A stretch of DNA of 58,701 bases. It comes from Limiplasma sp958448555 (GTDB taxonomy: Bacteria; Bacillota; Clostridia; Christensenellales; Aristaeellaceae). The stretch's first letter is position 1, and each line of letters begins with the position of its first letter. Positions 7,477-16,171 of this stretch are shown piece by piece. A program made the position numbers and the translations under genes. The stretch spans positions 1 to 58,701 of the forward strand of contig CAUDEL010000011.1 of NCBI GenBank assembly GCA_958448555.1, given 5' to 3'. Below the pieces are notes generated by a model. It saw nothing but the letters and a program-made list of their open reading frames with translations, was not told the DNA's origin and did not search any database.

Positions 7477-8091
7477 ATGGATGCGTTGCTGAAACAGGCG
7501 GTTGAAGGAATGAGGAAAAACGGCTTTGAGGTGGTTGAGGTGCGCACCGCCGCCGAGGCGTGCGACTATCTGCTCGGCCGCATCACCGCAGGGGCGTCGG
7601 TGGGCGTGGGCGGCTCGGTGAGCGTGCGGGATACTGGGGTGCTGACCGCGCTTGCGCAAAAGGGCTGCAAGGTCTACACGAGCTGGGGCGCCAAGCCCGA
7701 GGATGTGCCCATGATTCGCGAAAACAGCCGCAGGGCGGACGTCTATCTCAGCTCGGCCAACGCCGTCACCCGCACGGGCAAGCTGGTGCTGGTGGACGGG
7801 ATCGGCAACCGCGTGGGCGCGGTGTGCGACGGTCCCAGGGACGTCTATTTCGTCGTCAGCCACTCCAAGGTGGTGGACGGCGGGATCAACACCGCCGTGG
7901 CGCGCATCAAAAAAACCGCGTGTCCGCAAAATACGCGCAGGCTTGGCATCGACACGCCCTGCGCCCGCACGGGCAACTGCGGGGGCGACGCATGCCAGGA
8001 CAGCATCTGCCGCCTGACCCTGGCGGTGGACCGGGTGCCCAAAAACCGGCGCATGACGGTGGTGTTTGTGGAGGAAGCCCTGGGGTACTGA
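7477..8091 (+). CDS. LUD-domain protein (lactate utilization / YkgG-like)
   Basis: The 204-residue product is a stand-alone LUD (LutC/YkgG, formerly DUF162) protein. The domain is seen in VGVGGSVSVRDTG, in SSANAVTRTGKLVLVDGIGNR (residues about 89-109) and in the VVSHSKVVDGG segment. A cysteine-rich tail, TPCARTGNCGGDACQDSIC, follows; many LUD proteins have a related Cys cluster that could bind metal. LutC-type proteins work with LutA and LutB in lactate oxidation, but no lutA or lutB is next to it, so the substrate is unknown. The ATG has GGGAGGA upstream. It has its own promoter and a terminator. Confidence 0.85.
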   Translation: MDALLKQAVEGMRKNGFEVVEVRTAAEACDYLLGRITAGASVGVGGSVSVRDTGVLTALAQKGCKVYTSWGAKPEDVPMIRENSRRADVYLSSANAVTRTGKLVLVDGIGNRVGAVCDGPRDVYFVVSHSKVVDGGINTAVARIKKTACPQNTRRLGIDTPCARTGNCGGDACQDSICRLTLAVDRVPKNRRMTVVFVEEALGY

Positions 8092-8104
8092 GAAAAAAAA
8101 CGAA

Positions 8105-8133
8105 AGCCCGGCGCGGAAACTCCGTGCCGGGCT
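8105..8133. terminator. Bidirectional terminator between the LUD gene and hom
   Basis: A 12-base-pair GC-rich stem (AGCCCGGCGCGGA with TCCGTGCCGGGCT, one G-T) has an A8 run on its left. On the minus strand that becomes a U-tract, so it best serves hom; it may also stop the LUD transcript. Confidence 0.8.
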
Positions 8134-8145
8134 TCATGATGCGCT

Positions 8146-9426
8146 TTAGGACTCCACGCGCAGGAGGCTTTCCACCGTGGCCACCTCGGGGCCGATCTCC
8201 AAAATGGCCTGCTGCATGTCGCGCTCCCCGGCCTGGTGGGTGATGAAGACCACCGTGACCCGGCCGTCGCGCTGCTCGCCCTTTTGCTGCATGGCGGCGA
8301 TGCTCACGCCGTGGTCGGCAAAGGTCCGGGCGATGCGGCTGAGCACGCCCGGCTCGTCCATGGCCAGCATGCGGGTGTAGAAGGCGCAGCGCCAGTCGGC
8401 GTTGTTCTCCAGCGCGACCGTGGGGTGCAGGTCGTTGTCGAAGGTGGGGTAGAGGTGCTTCTGGGCGGAGGCCGCGCGCACCAGATCGCTGACGATGGCG
8501 CTGGCCGTGGGCAAATCGCCCGCGCCGCGGCCCATGAACATCATCTCCCCGCAGGCATGGCCGTGGAGGAACACCGCGTTGAACGCCCCGGAGATGTTGG
8601 CCAGGGGATGGTCGTTTCGGATGAAGGTGGGGTGGACGCGCGTCTCGACCTTCAGGCCGTCGCGCTTGGCGATGGCCAGGAGCTTGAGCGTATAGCCCAG
8701 CTCCTGCCCGCAGCGGATGTCCTCAGCCTGCACCTGGGTGATGCCCTCGACGTACACGTTTTCAAAGGGCACGCGGCCGTGAAAGGCCAGGCTTGAGAGG
8801 ATGCTGAGCTTGTAGGCGGCGTCCAGCCCCTCCACGTCGCTGGCGGGGTCCGGCTCGGCCAGGCCCAGGCGCTGGGCATCGGCCAGGACGTCCGCGTACT
8901 CGGCCCCCTCCCTGCTCATGCGGGTGAGGATGTAGTTGGTGGTGCCGTTGACGATGCCGTAGATGTAGCTGATGCGGTTGGCCTGGAGGCTCTCCTCCAG
9001 CGTGTGGATGATGGGGATGGCTCCGCACACCGCCGCCTCGTAATACAGCCCGGCGCCGCTTTGCTTGGCGGCCTTCTGCAGCTCGTGCCAGTGCAGGGCG
9101 AAGGCGACCTTGTTGGCCGTCACCACGGTTTTCCCGCGCTCAAGCGCCATGGTGATCCACCGATGGGCGGGCTCCTCGCCGCCCAGGAACTCCAAAACGA
9201 TGGAGATCTCGGGATCGTCCACCACGTCCTCCACGCGGTCGGTCAGCACCCCCGGGGGAAAGTCGATGTCGCGCTTTTTCTCCAGCGAGCGCACCAGCAC
9301 CCGCTTGACGGCGAAGCGAAGCCCTGTCCTGTGCGCAATATCCTGCGAAAAGCCGTTCAAAAGCCGCCACACGCCGCCGCCGACGTTGCCGCAGCCCAGA
9401 AAGCCGATGGTGATGGTCTTGTCCAT
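8146..9426 (-). CDS. hom: Homoserine dehydrogenase
   Basis: It reduces aspartate semialdehyde to homoserine in the Thr/Met/Ile branch. The 426-residue product starts with the NAD(P) motif IGFLGCGNVGGGV. It contains VTANKVAFA and the catalytic-region segments YEAAVCGAIPII, GIVNGTTNYIL and DPASDVEGLDAAYK. A C-terminal ACT domain (about 345-426, beginning LAMDEPGVLSRIARTFADHG) suggests end-product feedback, typically by threonine. The ATG at 9426 is chosen for its GGAG site; longer readings begin inside coaX. It lies 22 bases after coaX and was probably transcribed from the ECF-gene promoter. Confidence 0.95.
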   Translation of the reverse strand: MDKTITIGFLGCGNVGGGVWRLLNGFSQDIAHRTGLRFAVKRVLVRSLEKKRDIDFPPGVLTDRVEDVVDDPEISIVLEFLGGEEPAHRWITMALERGKTVVTANKVAFALHWHELQKAAKQSGAGLYYEAAVCGAIPIIHTLEESLQANRISYIYGIVNGTTNYILTRMSREGAEYADVLADAQRLGLAEPDPASDVEGLDAAYKLSILSSLAFHGRVPFENVYVEGITQVQAEDIRCGQELGYTLKLLAIAKRDGLKVETRVHPTFIRNDHPLANISGAFNAVFLHGHACGEMMFMGRGAGDLPTASAIVSDLVRAASAQKHLYPTFDNDLHPTVALENNADWRCAFYTRMLAMDEPGVLSRIARTFADHGVSIAAMQQKGEQRDGRVTVVFITHQAGERDMQQAILEIGPEVATVESLLRVES

Positions 9427-9448
9427 GTCTCCTACATCCTTTCCCGCC

Positions 9449-10216
9449 TCAGCGGTTGCGTTCATAGATCAGGCGCAGCCCCTTGAGGGTGAGGATGCCG
9501 TCGAGCTTGTCGATGGTGCCGTCCTCCTCGGCCACCAGGCGGGCCATGCCGCCCGTGGCGACGACCAGCGCGTCCGGCGCGCCCAGCTCCTTGCGGAAGC
9601 GCTGCACGAGGTAATCGACCTGGCCGATGTAGCCGTAGATCACGCCGGCCTGGAGGTTGGTTACCGTGGTGCGGCCGATGACGTGGTCGGGCTTGACCAG
9701 CTCGAACCGGGGCAGCTTGGCCGTGCCGGTGACCAGCGCCTCGCTGGTCAATTTCAGGCCCGGGCAGATGCAGCCGCCGGCAAACGCGCCGTGATGGTCG
9801 ATGGCCCCAAAGGTGGTGGCGGTGCCAAAGTCAATGAAGATGCAGGGCCCGCCGTATTCGGCCTGCGCGGCCACGGCGTTGGCGATGCGGTCGCTGCCCA
9901 GCTCGCGCGGGTTTTCATAGCGCAGGTTGATGCCCGTCTTGATGCCCGGGGCGACGGTCATGGGCATCTTGCCAAAATAGTTTTTGCACATGTGCTCCAG
10001 CGTAAAATTGATGGTGGGCACCACGCTGGACATCACGATTCCCTCCACCGCGTCCATAGACAGCCCCGCGCGGGCGAACAGCCCCTCGAGAATGAGGCCG
10101 TACTCGTCGGAGGTGTAGGAGGTGTTGGTGGAGATGCGCCAGTACTTGCGCATCTCGCGGCCCTCGAACAGCGCCGTTTTGATGTTGGTGTTGCCAACGT
10201 CCATGGTGAAGATCAT
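9449..10216 (-). CDS. coaX: Type III pantothenate kinase
   Basis: It phosphorylates pantothenate in the first step of coenzyme A synthesis. The 255-residue length is typical. The ASKHA-type phosphate motif MDVGNTNIKTALF is at the N-terminus, PRELGSDRIANAVAA is in the middle and FIDFGTATTFGAID follows. Type III enzymes need a monovalent cation and escape CoA feedback. It lies between a predicted vitamin S-component gene (12 bases upstream) and hom (22 bases downstream), in one apparent operon. Confidence 0.95.
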   Translation of the reverse strand: MIFTMDVGNTNIKTALFEGREMRKYWRISTNTSYTSDEYGLILEGLFARAGLSMDAVEGIVMSSVVPTINFTLEHMCKNYFGKMPMTVAPGIKTGINLRYENPRELGSDRIANAVAAQAEYGGPCIFIDFGTATTFGAIDHHGAFAGGCICPGLKLTSEALVTGTAKLPRFELVKPDHVIGRTTVTNLQAGVIYGYIGQVDYLVQRFRKELGAPDALVVATGGMARLVAEEDGTIDKLDGILTLKGLRLIYERNR

Positions 10217-10228
10217 AGCGTCTACTCC

Positions 10229-10915
10229 TTACTTGCCTTGCCTGGCGCGTCCCGCGGGGGCGCGGCGCGTGACCGCCTCCACCGCGATCTTAATCATGGG
10301 CACGATCACCGCCGCCACCACGGCCTCGCTCAGGCCGTTGGGCAGGCCCACGACCGCCACCAGCCATGCGCCCGCGTCGTTGAGGTAGGCGGCGTCGGCG
10401 CTGCCGGCGGAGATCATGTTGTTAATCAGCGCCGTCAGGTCCGCCCCGTAGATCAGCACCAGCGTTCCAAGGCACAGGACCGTGTTGGCCACGGAGCCGG
10501 CGGCGGAGGCGACGGCCGCGCCCACCTTGTCCGACACCGCGCCTTTGAGCGCCAGGCGCTTCCACAGCAGGTATACGCCCAGCGCCGCCAGCGGGACCAG
10601 CATGCGCGGCACGATGCTGATGAGCGGGTTTCGGAAAAAGAGGGTGAGGCCCACCGCGCCCGACTCCCAGGCCCGGATGAAGCTGCACAGGCCAAAGACC
10701 AGGCCGACCACCAGGCCCACCACCGGCCCCTCCACCAGCGCGGCGAGAATCACCGGCAGATGCACGGTGGTCGCGCTCAGAAGCGGGGGCGGCAGGGGGA
10801 TCATGCCGATGGGCGTAAAGGTGAGGATGGCGGTGATGGCGCTGAGCATACCCGCGACAACCATCCTGCGGATGGCCTCGCTCTGCCGCCTTGCGGACGG
10901 GACGGTGTTTTTCAT
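10229..10915 (-). CDS. ECF transporter S-component, probably for pantothenate
   Basis: The 228-residue product is a small, very hydrophobic protein with about six helices. Its N-terminal segment (MLSAITAILTFTPIG, then HLPVILAALVEGPVVG and GLVFGLCSF) is typical of substrate-binding S-components of ECF transporters. These use a shared EcfA-A'-T module encoded elsewhere. Adjacency to coaX makes pantothenate the best guess (a PanT-like role), but the ligand is inference. The ATG at 10915 is chosen because GGAGG lies eight bases upstream; a longer reading from 11023 has no signal. Confidence 0.8.
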   Translation of the reverse strand: MKNTVPSARRQSEAIRRMVVAGMLSAITAILTFTPIGMIPLPPPLLSATTVHLPVILAALVEGPVVGLVVGLVFGLCSFIRAWESGAVGLTLFFRNPLISIVPRMLVPLAALGVYLLWKRLALKGAVSDKVGAAVASAAGSVANTVLCLGTLVLIYGADLTALINNMISAGSADAAYLNDAGAWLVAVVGLPNGLSEAVVAAVIVPMIKIAVEAVTRRAPAGRARQGK

Positions 10916-10982
10916 GTTGTGTTCCTCCGTTCGAGTTCTTGTGGGGATACCCGACGATGCCAGGGGTAAACGGAAACCGCGG

Positions 10983-11017
10983 GACGCGTCCGCCTCCGCT
11001 TGGGATGGCGGCGCGTC
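10983..11017 (-). promoter_or_regulatory. Stem-loop in the leader of the ecfS-coaX-hom mRNA
   Basis: The ends GACGCG and CGCGTC pair, and the stem continues with CCGCC against GGCGG (one bulge), within the roughly 110-nt leader. No T-tract follows, so it is not a terminator on its own. I do not recognise a known riboswitch class. Confidence 0.45.
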
Positions 11018-11025
11018 ACGCATGC

Positions 11026-11054
11026 ATTATAAAGCCTGCGGACGGGATTGTAAA
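11026..11054 (-). promoter_or_regulatory. Promoter of the ecfS-coaX-hom operon
   Basis: On the minus strand TTTACA (11049-11054) and a perfect TATAAT (11026-11031) are 17 bases apart. Transcription would begin about 105 nt before the ecfS start codon. Confidence 0.8.
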
Positions 11055-11069
11055 GGGCGTGGCCGAAAA

Positions 11070-12005
11070 TCAGCCCTTTGCCGCCGCGCGCCTGCGGCCA
11101 AGGCGGCCCCAGAAGCGAAACGTCGCAGGCCACAGCACGCCGCCGGTTATGGCGATAAGGAAGTAGCGCACGCCGTCTGTGAAGGGCGCGGGGCCAAAGA
11201 GCGCGGCCAGCGCGGCCTTGAGCCCCACGCGCACCCCCATCACCAGCGCAAGGCCCACGGCCAGCTTGGCAAGCTGCGCCCACCACACGGCGCGGGTGTC
11301 AAAGTTCAGGAAGCGGCGGTCCGCCCACCATGCGACCAGCAGGCCGCCCATGGTGCCAAAGAGCGTCCAGGCGCTCTCCACGCCGTGGGCGTCGAACTCG
11401 GCGACGTTTCCCTCCCGCTTGGGCCAAAGCAGCACAAAGAGCAAAAGCAGGACCGTAAAGCCCAGCATCGCGGCGCCCAGCCGCCGCCGGCCGCGCGCCG
11501 TGCCCTCCATGCGGTCAAACAGCGCGGTCATCAGCGCCACCGTCAGGGCGCCCGTGACCAGCGACACGCCCACGTCCAGCGGCGTGTGCACGCCCAGGTA
11601 CATGCGCGAAAACGCCACCGCCAGCACCACCAGGGCGCAAAAGACCGTAAAGAGGCGCTTTTTTAGCCGCGCCGCCAGCATGCCCATCACGGCCGCCGCC
11701 GACTGCGTGTGCCCGCTGGGGAAGGAATACCCCGTCGCGCCCGCGCGCGCCGACTCGACGATGGTGAAGCCGGGGTCGATGACCCAGGGGCGGGGGATGA
11801 GAAAGACGGCCTTGAGAAGCTGGTTGAGCGTCGTACCCACCAGCCCCGCAAACAGCAGCCGAAAGCCCCAGCGCTTGTCAAAGCACCATACCAGCGCCAG
11901 CCCCACGAGCATGAAAAACGTCTCGTCGCCCAGATACGTCACCCACCCGGCGATCTGATCCCAAAACGGCGTGCGAACGGATTCCAGCATGCGTAAAAAC
12001 GTCAT
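11070..12005 (-). CDS. PAP2-family membrane phosphatase
   Basis: The 311-residue integral membrane protein carries the three PAP2 signatures in order: KAVFLIPRP (residues about 65-73), PSGHT (about 96-100) and SRMYLGVHTPLDV (about 128-140). Family members hydrolyse lipid phosphates such as undecaprenyl pyrophosphate or phosphatidic acid on the outer face of the membrane. About seven to eight helices are visible, with the active site in the N-terminal half and a family-variable C-terminal half. It begins 13 bases after the degenerate ABC gene with an AAGGGGG site, so it is probably the last gene of that regulatory operon. Its substrate cannot be read from sequence. Confidence 0.88.
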   Translation of the reverse strand: MTFLRMLESVRTPFWDQIAGWVTYLGDETFFMLVGLALVWCFDKRWGFRLLFAGLVGTTLNQLLKAVFLIPRPWVIDPGFTIVESARAGATGYSFPSGHTQSAAAVMGMLAARLKKRLFTVFCALVVLAVAFSRMYLGVHTPLDVGVSLVTGALTVALMTALFDRMEGTARGRRRLGAAMLGFTVLLLLFVLLWPKREGNVAEFDAHGVESAWTLFGTMGGLLVAWWADRRFLNFDTRAVWWAQLAKLAVGLALVMGVRVGLKAALAALFGPAPFTDGVRYFLIAITGGVLWPATFRFWGRLGRRRAAAKG

Positions 12006-12018
12006 CGTAATCCCCCTT

Positions 12019-13503
12019 CTATTTTGTGGAACTTTCGTCTCCGCGGTAGAGATTCAGCCACGGCGCGTCGGTGGGCAGGTCGTTGAAGTGCACGCGGTCA
12101 AATTCCTCCTGCGGCCGCCCCCGCCGCACGCGGATGAGCCGGTCGGCCAGCGACAGCGAATCCGCCAGATTCACCGCCAGGATCACCACCGCCACCCCCT
12201 TGTCCAAAAGTTCCTCCAAAAGCCGCCAGATGCGCATGCGCATCGCCACGTCCGCCATGCGGAAGGGCTGCACGCAGAACACCACCTCGGGCCTTTGCAG
12301 CAGCACGCGGTGATACACCAGCTCGCAGCGCTCGGTTTCGCTCAGGTCCTCCACGCGCCGCTCCAGCAAGTCCGGCCCCAGCCACTGGGCGTAGGCGCTT
12401 TTCAGCCCGCGCCTGACCCGGCTGCTTCGCCACAGGGCCTTCATGCGGTGATCCATGGTAAAGCACAGGTTTTCCAGATAGCTCATGCCGGGGAAGATCA
12501 TCGTCCGACCCGGCTGGTCCTCGATGACGGCCATGCGGCGGTCGCGCCCGCCGCGCGGCGCGGTGCCGCACAGGAGAAGCTCCGCGCCCGCCGGCGCGCG
12601 GCCGTCCGTGAGCGCCGCCAGAAAGCCGTCGATAAAGTGGTTGTCCAGATCCTGGAGCACCAGGCACTCCCCGGCGCGCACCGAAAAGCGCAGCGCCCCG
12701 TCCCCGACCGGAAAGCGCGCGCGGAACACCTCGTTGCCCGGACGGTTGGCGCCCCGCGCAAGCTGGCTGGTCACCATCTGCTCGTAGGCGGCGGAGTAGG
12801 GCAGGAGCGACTGAGGCACCATCTCCTCGCCCTCCAGCAGCTTGACCACCCTCCCGCGCATCATCACGGCGGTTCGGTCGCAGAGCTTGAGCAGCTCCTC
12901 GAAGTGAAAGCAGACATAGAGGAAGGAAAAGCCCTCGGCGGCGTAGTGGCGCAGGATGGCGTGCAGCTTGTCCAGCTCCGATTCGTTGATGAGGGTGCTG
13001 ATCTCGTTGAGCACGATCAGGCGGCTTCCGGCCACCACGGCCTTGAGCAATTCGACCACGAAGCGCTCAAAGGCGCCCAGGTCCTCCACGCGCGCATCGG
13101 TGTCGATGCGGATGCCGATGCTCTCCATGAACGGCGTAAGCTGGCGGCGGAAGGCGGAGGGGCGCATCAGCCGGCCGCGAAATCCCGGGCGGAGCACGAA
13201 GATGTTGTCCGCCACCGTCAGCCCGTCCACCAGGCAGCTCTTGGCCTGGATGACGCTGATGCGGTTGTAGCGCGGCTGGGGCGAGCGCCAGGTGTTGATG
13301 AGCCGCTCGCGGTAGAACACATAGCCGTAGTACAGGGGCAGATTCTCGCGCAAAAGGTCGCAAAGCGTGCTCAGGCCGTGGGTGTCCACGGGCACCAGCC
13401 CCATGATCTCCCCCTCGAAGATGTGCAGGTTGAAGTTGTCCAGCTGCGTCACGCCCTGCTCGCGCAGCGTGACCTTTTCCAGACGCAGGACCTCGTTTCT
13501 CAC
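12019..13503 (-). CDS. Degenerate ABC-type ATPase in a two-component operon
   Basis: The 494-residue protein is built like the tandem ATPase of a sugar importer (two half-repeats), but its catalytic motifs are lost. Where the first Walker A should be it reads GLVPVDTHGLSTL, with no GKS/T. VEGLTVADNI-like text (here VDGLTVADNIFVLRPGF) and a D-loop-like VLNEISTLINESEL remain, and LSETERCELV replaces the LSGGQ region of the second half. No permease or binding-protein gene is nearby. The start is the GTG at 13503, because it overlaps the kinase stop (GTGA) and has GGGAGG seven bases upstream; the longer reading is kinase sequence in the wrong frame. A role as a sensor or adaptor for the adjacent kinase is inference. 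Confidence 0.8.
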   Translation of the reverse strand: MRNEVLRLEKVTLREQGVTQLDNFNLHIFEGEIMGLVPVDTHGLSTLCDLLRENLPLYYGYVFYRERLINTWRSPQPRYNRISVIQAKSCLVDGLTVADNIFVLRPGFRGRLMRPSAFRRQLTPFMESIGIRIDTDARVEDLGAFERFVVELLKAVVAGSRLIVLNEISTLINESELDKLHAILRHYAAEGFSFLYVCFHFEELLKLCDRTAVMMRGRVVKLLEGEEMVPQSLLPYSAAYEQMVTSQLARGANRPGNEVFRARFPVGDGALRFSVRAGECLVLQDLDNHFIDGFLAALTDGRAPAGAELLLCGTAPRGGRDRRMAVIEDQPGRTMIFPGMSYLENLCFTMDHRMKALWRSSRVRRGLKSAYAQWLGPDLLERRVEDLSETERCELVYHRVLLQRPEVVFCVQPFRMADVAMRMRIWRLLEELLDKGVAVVILAVNLADSLSLADRLIRVRRGRPQEEFDRVHFNDLPTDAPWLNLYRGDESSTK

Positions 13504-14513
13504 AAAAGCGCCTCCCGGTTGGGAATCTCGCGGTCGCTGGCGATCATGGGCAGGGTGATCTCCACATCCGTGCCCACGCCCGGCGTGGAGAAGGCGTGCA
13601 GGCCGTACTTGTCGCCAAAGAGCAGGCGGATGCGGCTGTCGACGTTGGCCAGCGCCAGGCCGCCCCGGCTCTGGGGCGGCTGGGCGATGGCGCTCTTGCC
13701 CAGCCGCTCGTTGAGGCGGAAAAGCGTCTCCGCGTCCATGCCCACGCCGTCGTCGGAGATGCGGATGAGCAGGCGCTTTTGCGTTCGCTCCAGCTGGATG
13801 CGGATGTGGCCGGTGCCCAGCTTGAGCTCCGTGCCGTGGATGATGCTGTTCTCCACGATGGGCTGGATGGTCAGCTTGGGCATGCGGCAGCGGTAGATGG
13901 CCTCGCGGTCGGCGGGGTCGCACTGGATGTGCATCTCCAGCCGGTCGGCGAAGCGGTAGCGCTGGATGTGGAAGTACGTCTCGCAGTTTTGCAGCTCCTC
14001 CTCCACGGATACCAGGTTTTCCACCTTGCTGATGGTGTAGCGGAAAAACGTCGCCAGCGCCTCGGTCATGTCGGCGATGGTGTCCATGCCCGAGAGCAGC
14101 GCCTCACCCCGGATGCTCTCCAGGGTGTTGTAGAGAAAGTGCGGGTTGATCTGGTTTTGCAGCGCCTGGTACTGCGCCTGACGCTTGTTGAGGTTGAAGA
14201 GCTGCTCGGGGTTGAGGATGGCGGCCACCTGCTCCTGAAGCCGCGCCTGCGCGGGGGAGAGGGCGCAGGCGGCGTCGCTGCGCGGAGGCGTATAGCCCTC
14301 CAGAAACAGAAGCGTCGCCCGCTCCTGCGCCCGGTAGGGCCGGAGGATGCACAGCCACCCCGCCAGACCGATACCCGCCGCGCATGCAAAAAGCACGAGC
14401 GCGGCCAATGGGTCGCGCCCCAGCAAAAACGCGGCGGCGATTCCCAAAAGCCCCACGGCGAGCGCGCTAAGAAGCCCCGCGCGGAAGGAGAGCATGCGCC
14501 AGCGGTTTTTCAT
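13500..14513 (-). CDS. YesM/LytS-type sensor histidine kinase
   Basis: The 337-residue kinase has two N-terminal membrane helices (residues about 8-32 and 37-57) with almost no extracellular loop. A linker follows, then a His_kinase domain with phospho-acceptor NQINPHFLYNTLESIR and the HATPase motifs QPIVENSIIHG and ISDDGVGM. The lack of an external sensory domain suggests that its input comes from a partner protein. It lies 12 bases after its response regulator gene and overlaps the degenerate ABC gene by four bases, so translation is likely coupled. Confidence 0.92.
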   Translation of the reverse strand: MKNRWRMLSFRAGLLSALAVGLLGIAAAFLLGRDPLAALVLFACAAGIGLAGWLCILRPYRAQERATLLFLEGYTPPRSDAACALSPAQARLQEQVAAILNPEQLFNLNKRQAQYQALQNQINPHFLYNTLESIRGEALLSGMDTIADMTEALATFFRYTISKVENLVSVEEELQNCETYFHIQRYRFADRLEMHIQCDPADREAIYRCRMPKLTIQPIVENSIIHGTELKLGTGHIRIQLERTQKRLLIRISDDGVGMDAETLFRLNERLGKSAIAQPPQSRGGLALANVDSRIRLLFGDKYGLHAFSTPGVGTDVEITLPMIASDREIPNREALL

Positions 14514-14525
14514 GCCTTCGCCTCC

Positions 14526-16097
14526 TTAGCCGTAGAGCTTGCGGTACTGGGCGGGGCTGAGGCTGGTGTACTTTTTAAAGGTCTGCGTAAAGTGCTTGAG
14601 GTCGCTGTAGCCCACCTTTTCGCAGACCTCGGACACCGGCAGGCTGCTTTCCTGCAAAAGCTCCTTGGCCCGCTCCATGCGAACGCCCGTGAGGTACTTG
14701 GAAAAGCCCTCGCCGCTTTCTTTTTTGAACAGCGCGCTGAAATAGCTCACGCTGAAACCCGTGGCCGCGCATACATCCTCCAGGGTGATGGACTCGCTGT
14801 AATGCTCCTGCACGTACTGCCGGGCGATGCGGATGGGCCGCAGCGCCTCGCTGCGCCTTCGGATGTCCTCGGCCTCCATGTGCTGTTTCTCAAACTGAAT
14901 CAGACATTCAAACAGCTCATCCGCCCGGCTGGACAGGCCTGCCTGGCGCACGAAGGCGGCCTCGTCCTCGCCTTCCAGCCCTAGTCGGAGGGCAAACAAG
15001 CTGCCTGCCGAGCGCACAAGCTCCGTCAGCTCATGCCCCCGCACGCCGGGAAAGCCCATGGCCTCCCGCGCCAGTGCGTTGGTACAGGCCACCGCCTGCT
15101 CGGTGTCCAGCGTGGACAGCGCCTTTTCCAGCTCGTGCCCGTAACGCTCCAGAAGCCGGGCGTCGCGCAGGCCCGAGGGCGTGATCTCGCCCTCCAGAAG
15201 ACGCCCCGTGCCCTCCAGAAGCCTTTCGTCGATGAGCAGCGACGCCTCCCTGACCAGCGCCGGGATCTGCGCGGGGGACGCCTGCACGGCGCTGAGCGAC
15301 AGGGAAAACGTCACCGGCCCCAGCAGCCCCCTTTGCGCCTCGAGCTGGTTGAGTGCCTGCCGCAGCGCCCGCCGCGCGCCCTCCTGCGCGTCGGGAAAGG
15401 CGCAGAGGACCCCGGTGACGCGGTCCTCGTCGTGCGCGCAGGCAAGCTGCGTCCCGGGCAGGGACAGAAGCGGGGAGAGCAGTTCACGCGCCTTGCCGTG
15501 GATGATCTCCAGCGGCTCCCGCCCCAGGTTTTGAAAGTCCAGCTTGAGCACGAACGCGCAAAACGCCCCGCCCGCGAGCCCGAAGCCGTAGACCCGCCGC
15601 AGTTCCTCCGGCTCCGGGGGAAAGGCGCGGCCCGACGCCGCCTCGCGCACCAGCTTTTCCCACAGCGCGGCTTGGGCGCGCCCGCGCTCCTGCGCCTCCG
15701 CGCCCGGACGGCTCGGATGCTTGGCGCGGCAGCGCCGGGCCAGCTTGTCCAGCGTCGAGGTCAGCTCGTCCTTTTTGATGGGCTTGAGCAGATAGTCGCC
15801 CACGCCCAGCTTGATGGCGGTCTGCGCGTATTCAAAGTGCGCGTAGCCGCTGATGATGATGATTTCAAGGCCCGGCACGGCCCGCCGGGCGCGCTCGATC
15901 AATTCCAGCCCCTGGCAGCCCGGCATGCGGATGTCGGTGATGAGGATGTCCGGCTTCTCGCGCTCCACCATCTCCAGCGCCTCCAGGCCGTTGGACGCCG
16001 CGCCGGCGACCTCCATGCCCAGCTCGTCCCAGTCCGGCAGCAGGCGAATGAGGCTTAAGATGCGGGCCTCGTCGTCGGCGATCACAACCTTGAGCAT
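14526..16097 (-). CDS. AraC-type response regulator (YesN-like)
   Basis: The 523-residue regulator starts with a receiver domain (VVIADDEARIL, phospho-Asp in ILITDIRMPGCQG, Lys in YLLKPIKKDE). A long middle region of about 270 residues follows, then two AraC helix-turn-helix units at about 420-523 with ITLEDVCAATGFSVSYFS and SEVCEKVGYSDLKHFTQTFK. Family members are paired with YesM kinases and usually control carbohydrate uptake. The ATG at 16097 follows a GGGAGGGG ribosome site. It is the first gene of a four-gene set: regulator, kinase, degenerate ABC, PAP2. Confidence 0.93.
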   Translation of the reverse strand: MLKVVIADDEARILSLIRLLPDWDELGMEVAGAASNGLEALEMVEREKPDILITDIRMPGCQGLELIERARRAVPGLEIIIISGYAHFEYAQTAIKLGVGDYLLKPIKKDELTSTLDKLARRCRAKHPSRPGAEAQERGRAQAALWEKLVREAASGRAFPPEPEELRRVYGFGLAGGAFCAFVLKLDFQNLGREPLEIIHGKARELLSPLLSLPGTQLACAHDEDRVTGVLCAFPDAQEGARRALRQALNQLEAQRGLLGPVTFSLSLSAVQASPAQIPALVREASLLIDERLLEGTGRLLEGEITPSGLRDARLLERYGHELEKALSTLDTEQAVACTNALAREAMGFPGVRGHELTELVRSAGSLFALRLGLEGEDEAAFVRQAGLSSRADELFECLIQFEKQHMEAEDIRRRSEALRPIRIARQYVQEHYSESITLEDVCAATGFSVSYFSALFKKESGEGFSKYLTGVRMERAKELLQESSLPVSEVCEKVGYSDLKHFTQTFKKYTSLSPAQYRKLYG

Positions 16098-16137
16098 GGC
16101 GCGCCCCTCCCTCTCTGGTATGCGGTATGATGCCATC

Positions 16138-16166
16138 AGTATAGCATATGCCGTGGGGAAAGACAA
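16138..16166 (-). promoter_or_regulatory. Promoter of the regulator-kinase-ABC operon
   Basis: TTGTCT (16161-16166) and TATACT (16138-16143) are 17 bases apart on the minus strand, with TGC before the -10. The -35 lies just downstream of the nagB terminator. Confidence 0.7.
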
Positions 16167-16171
16167 ACCGC

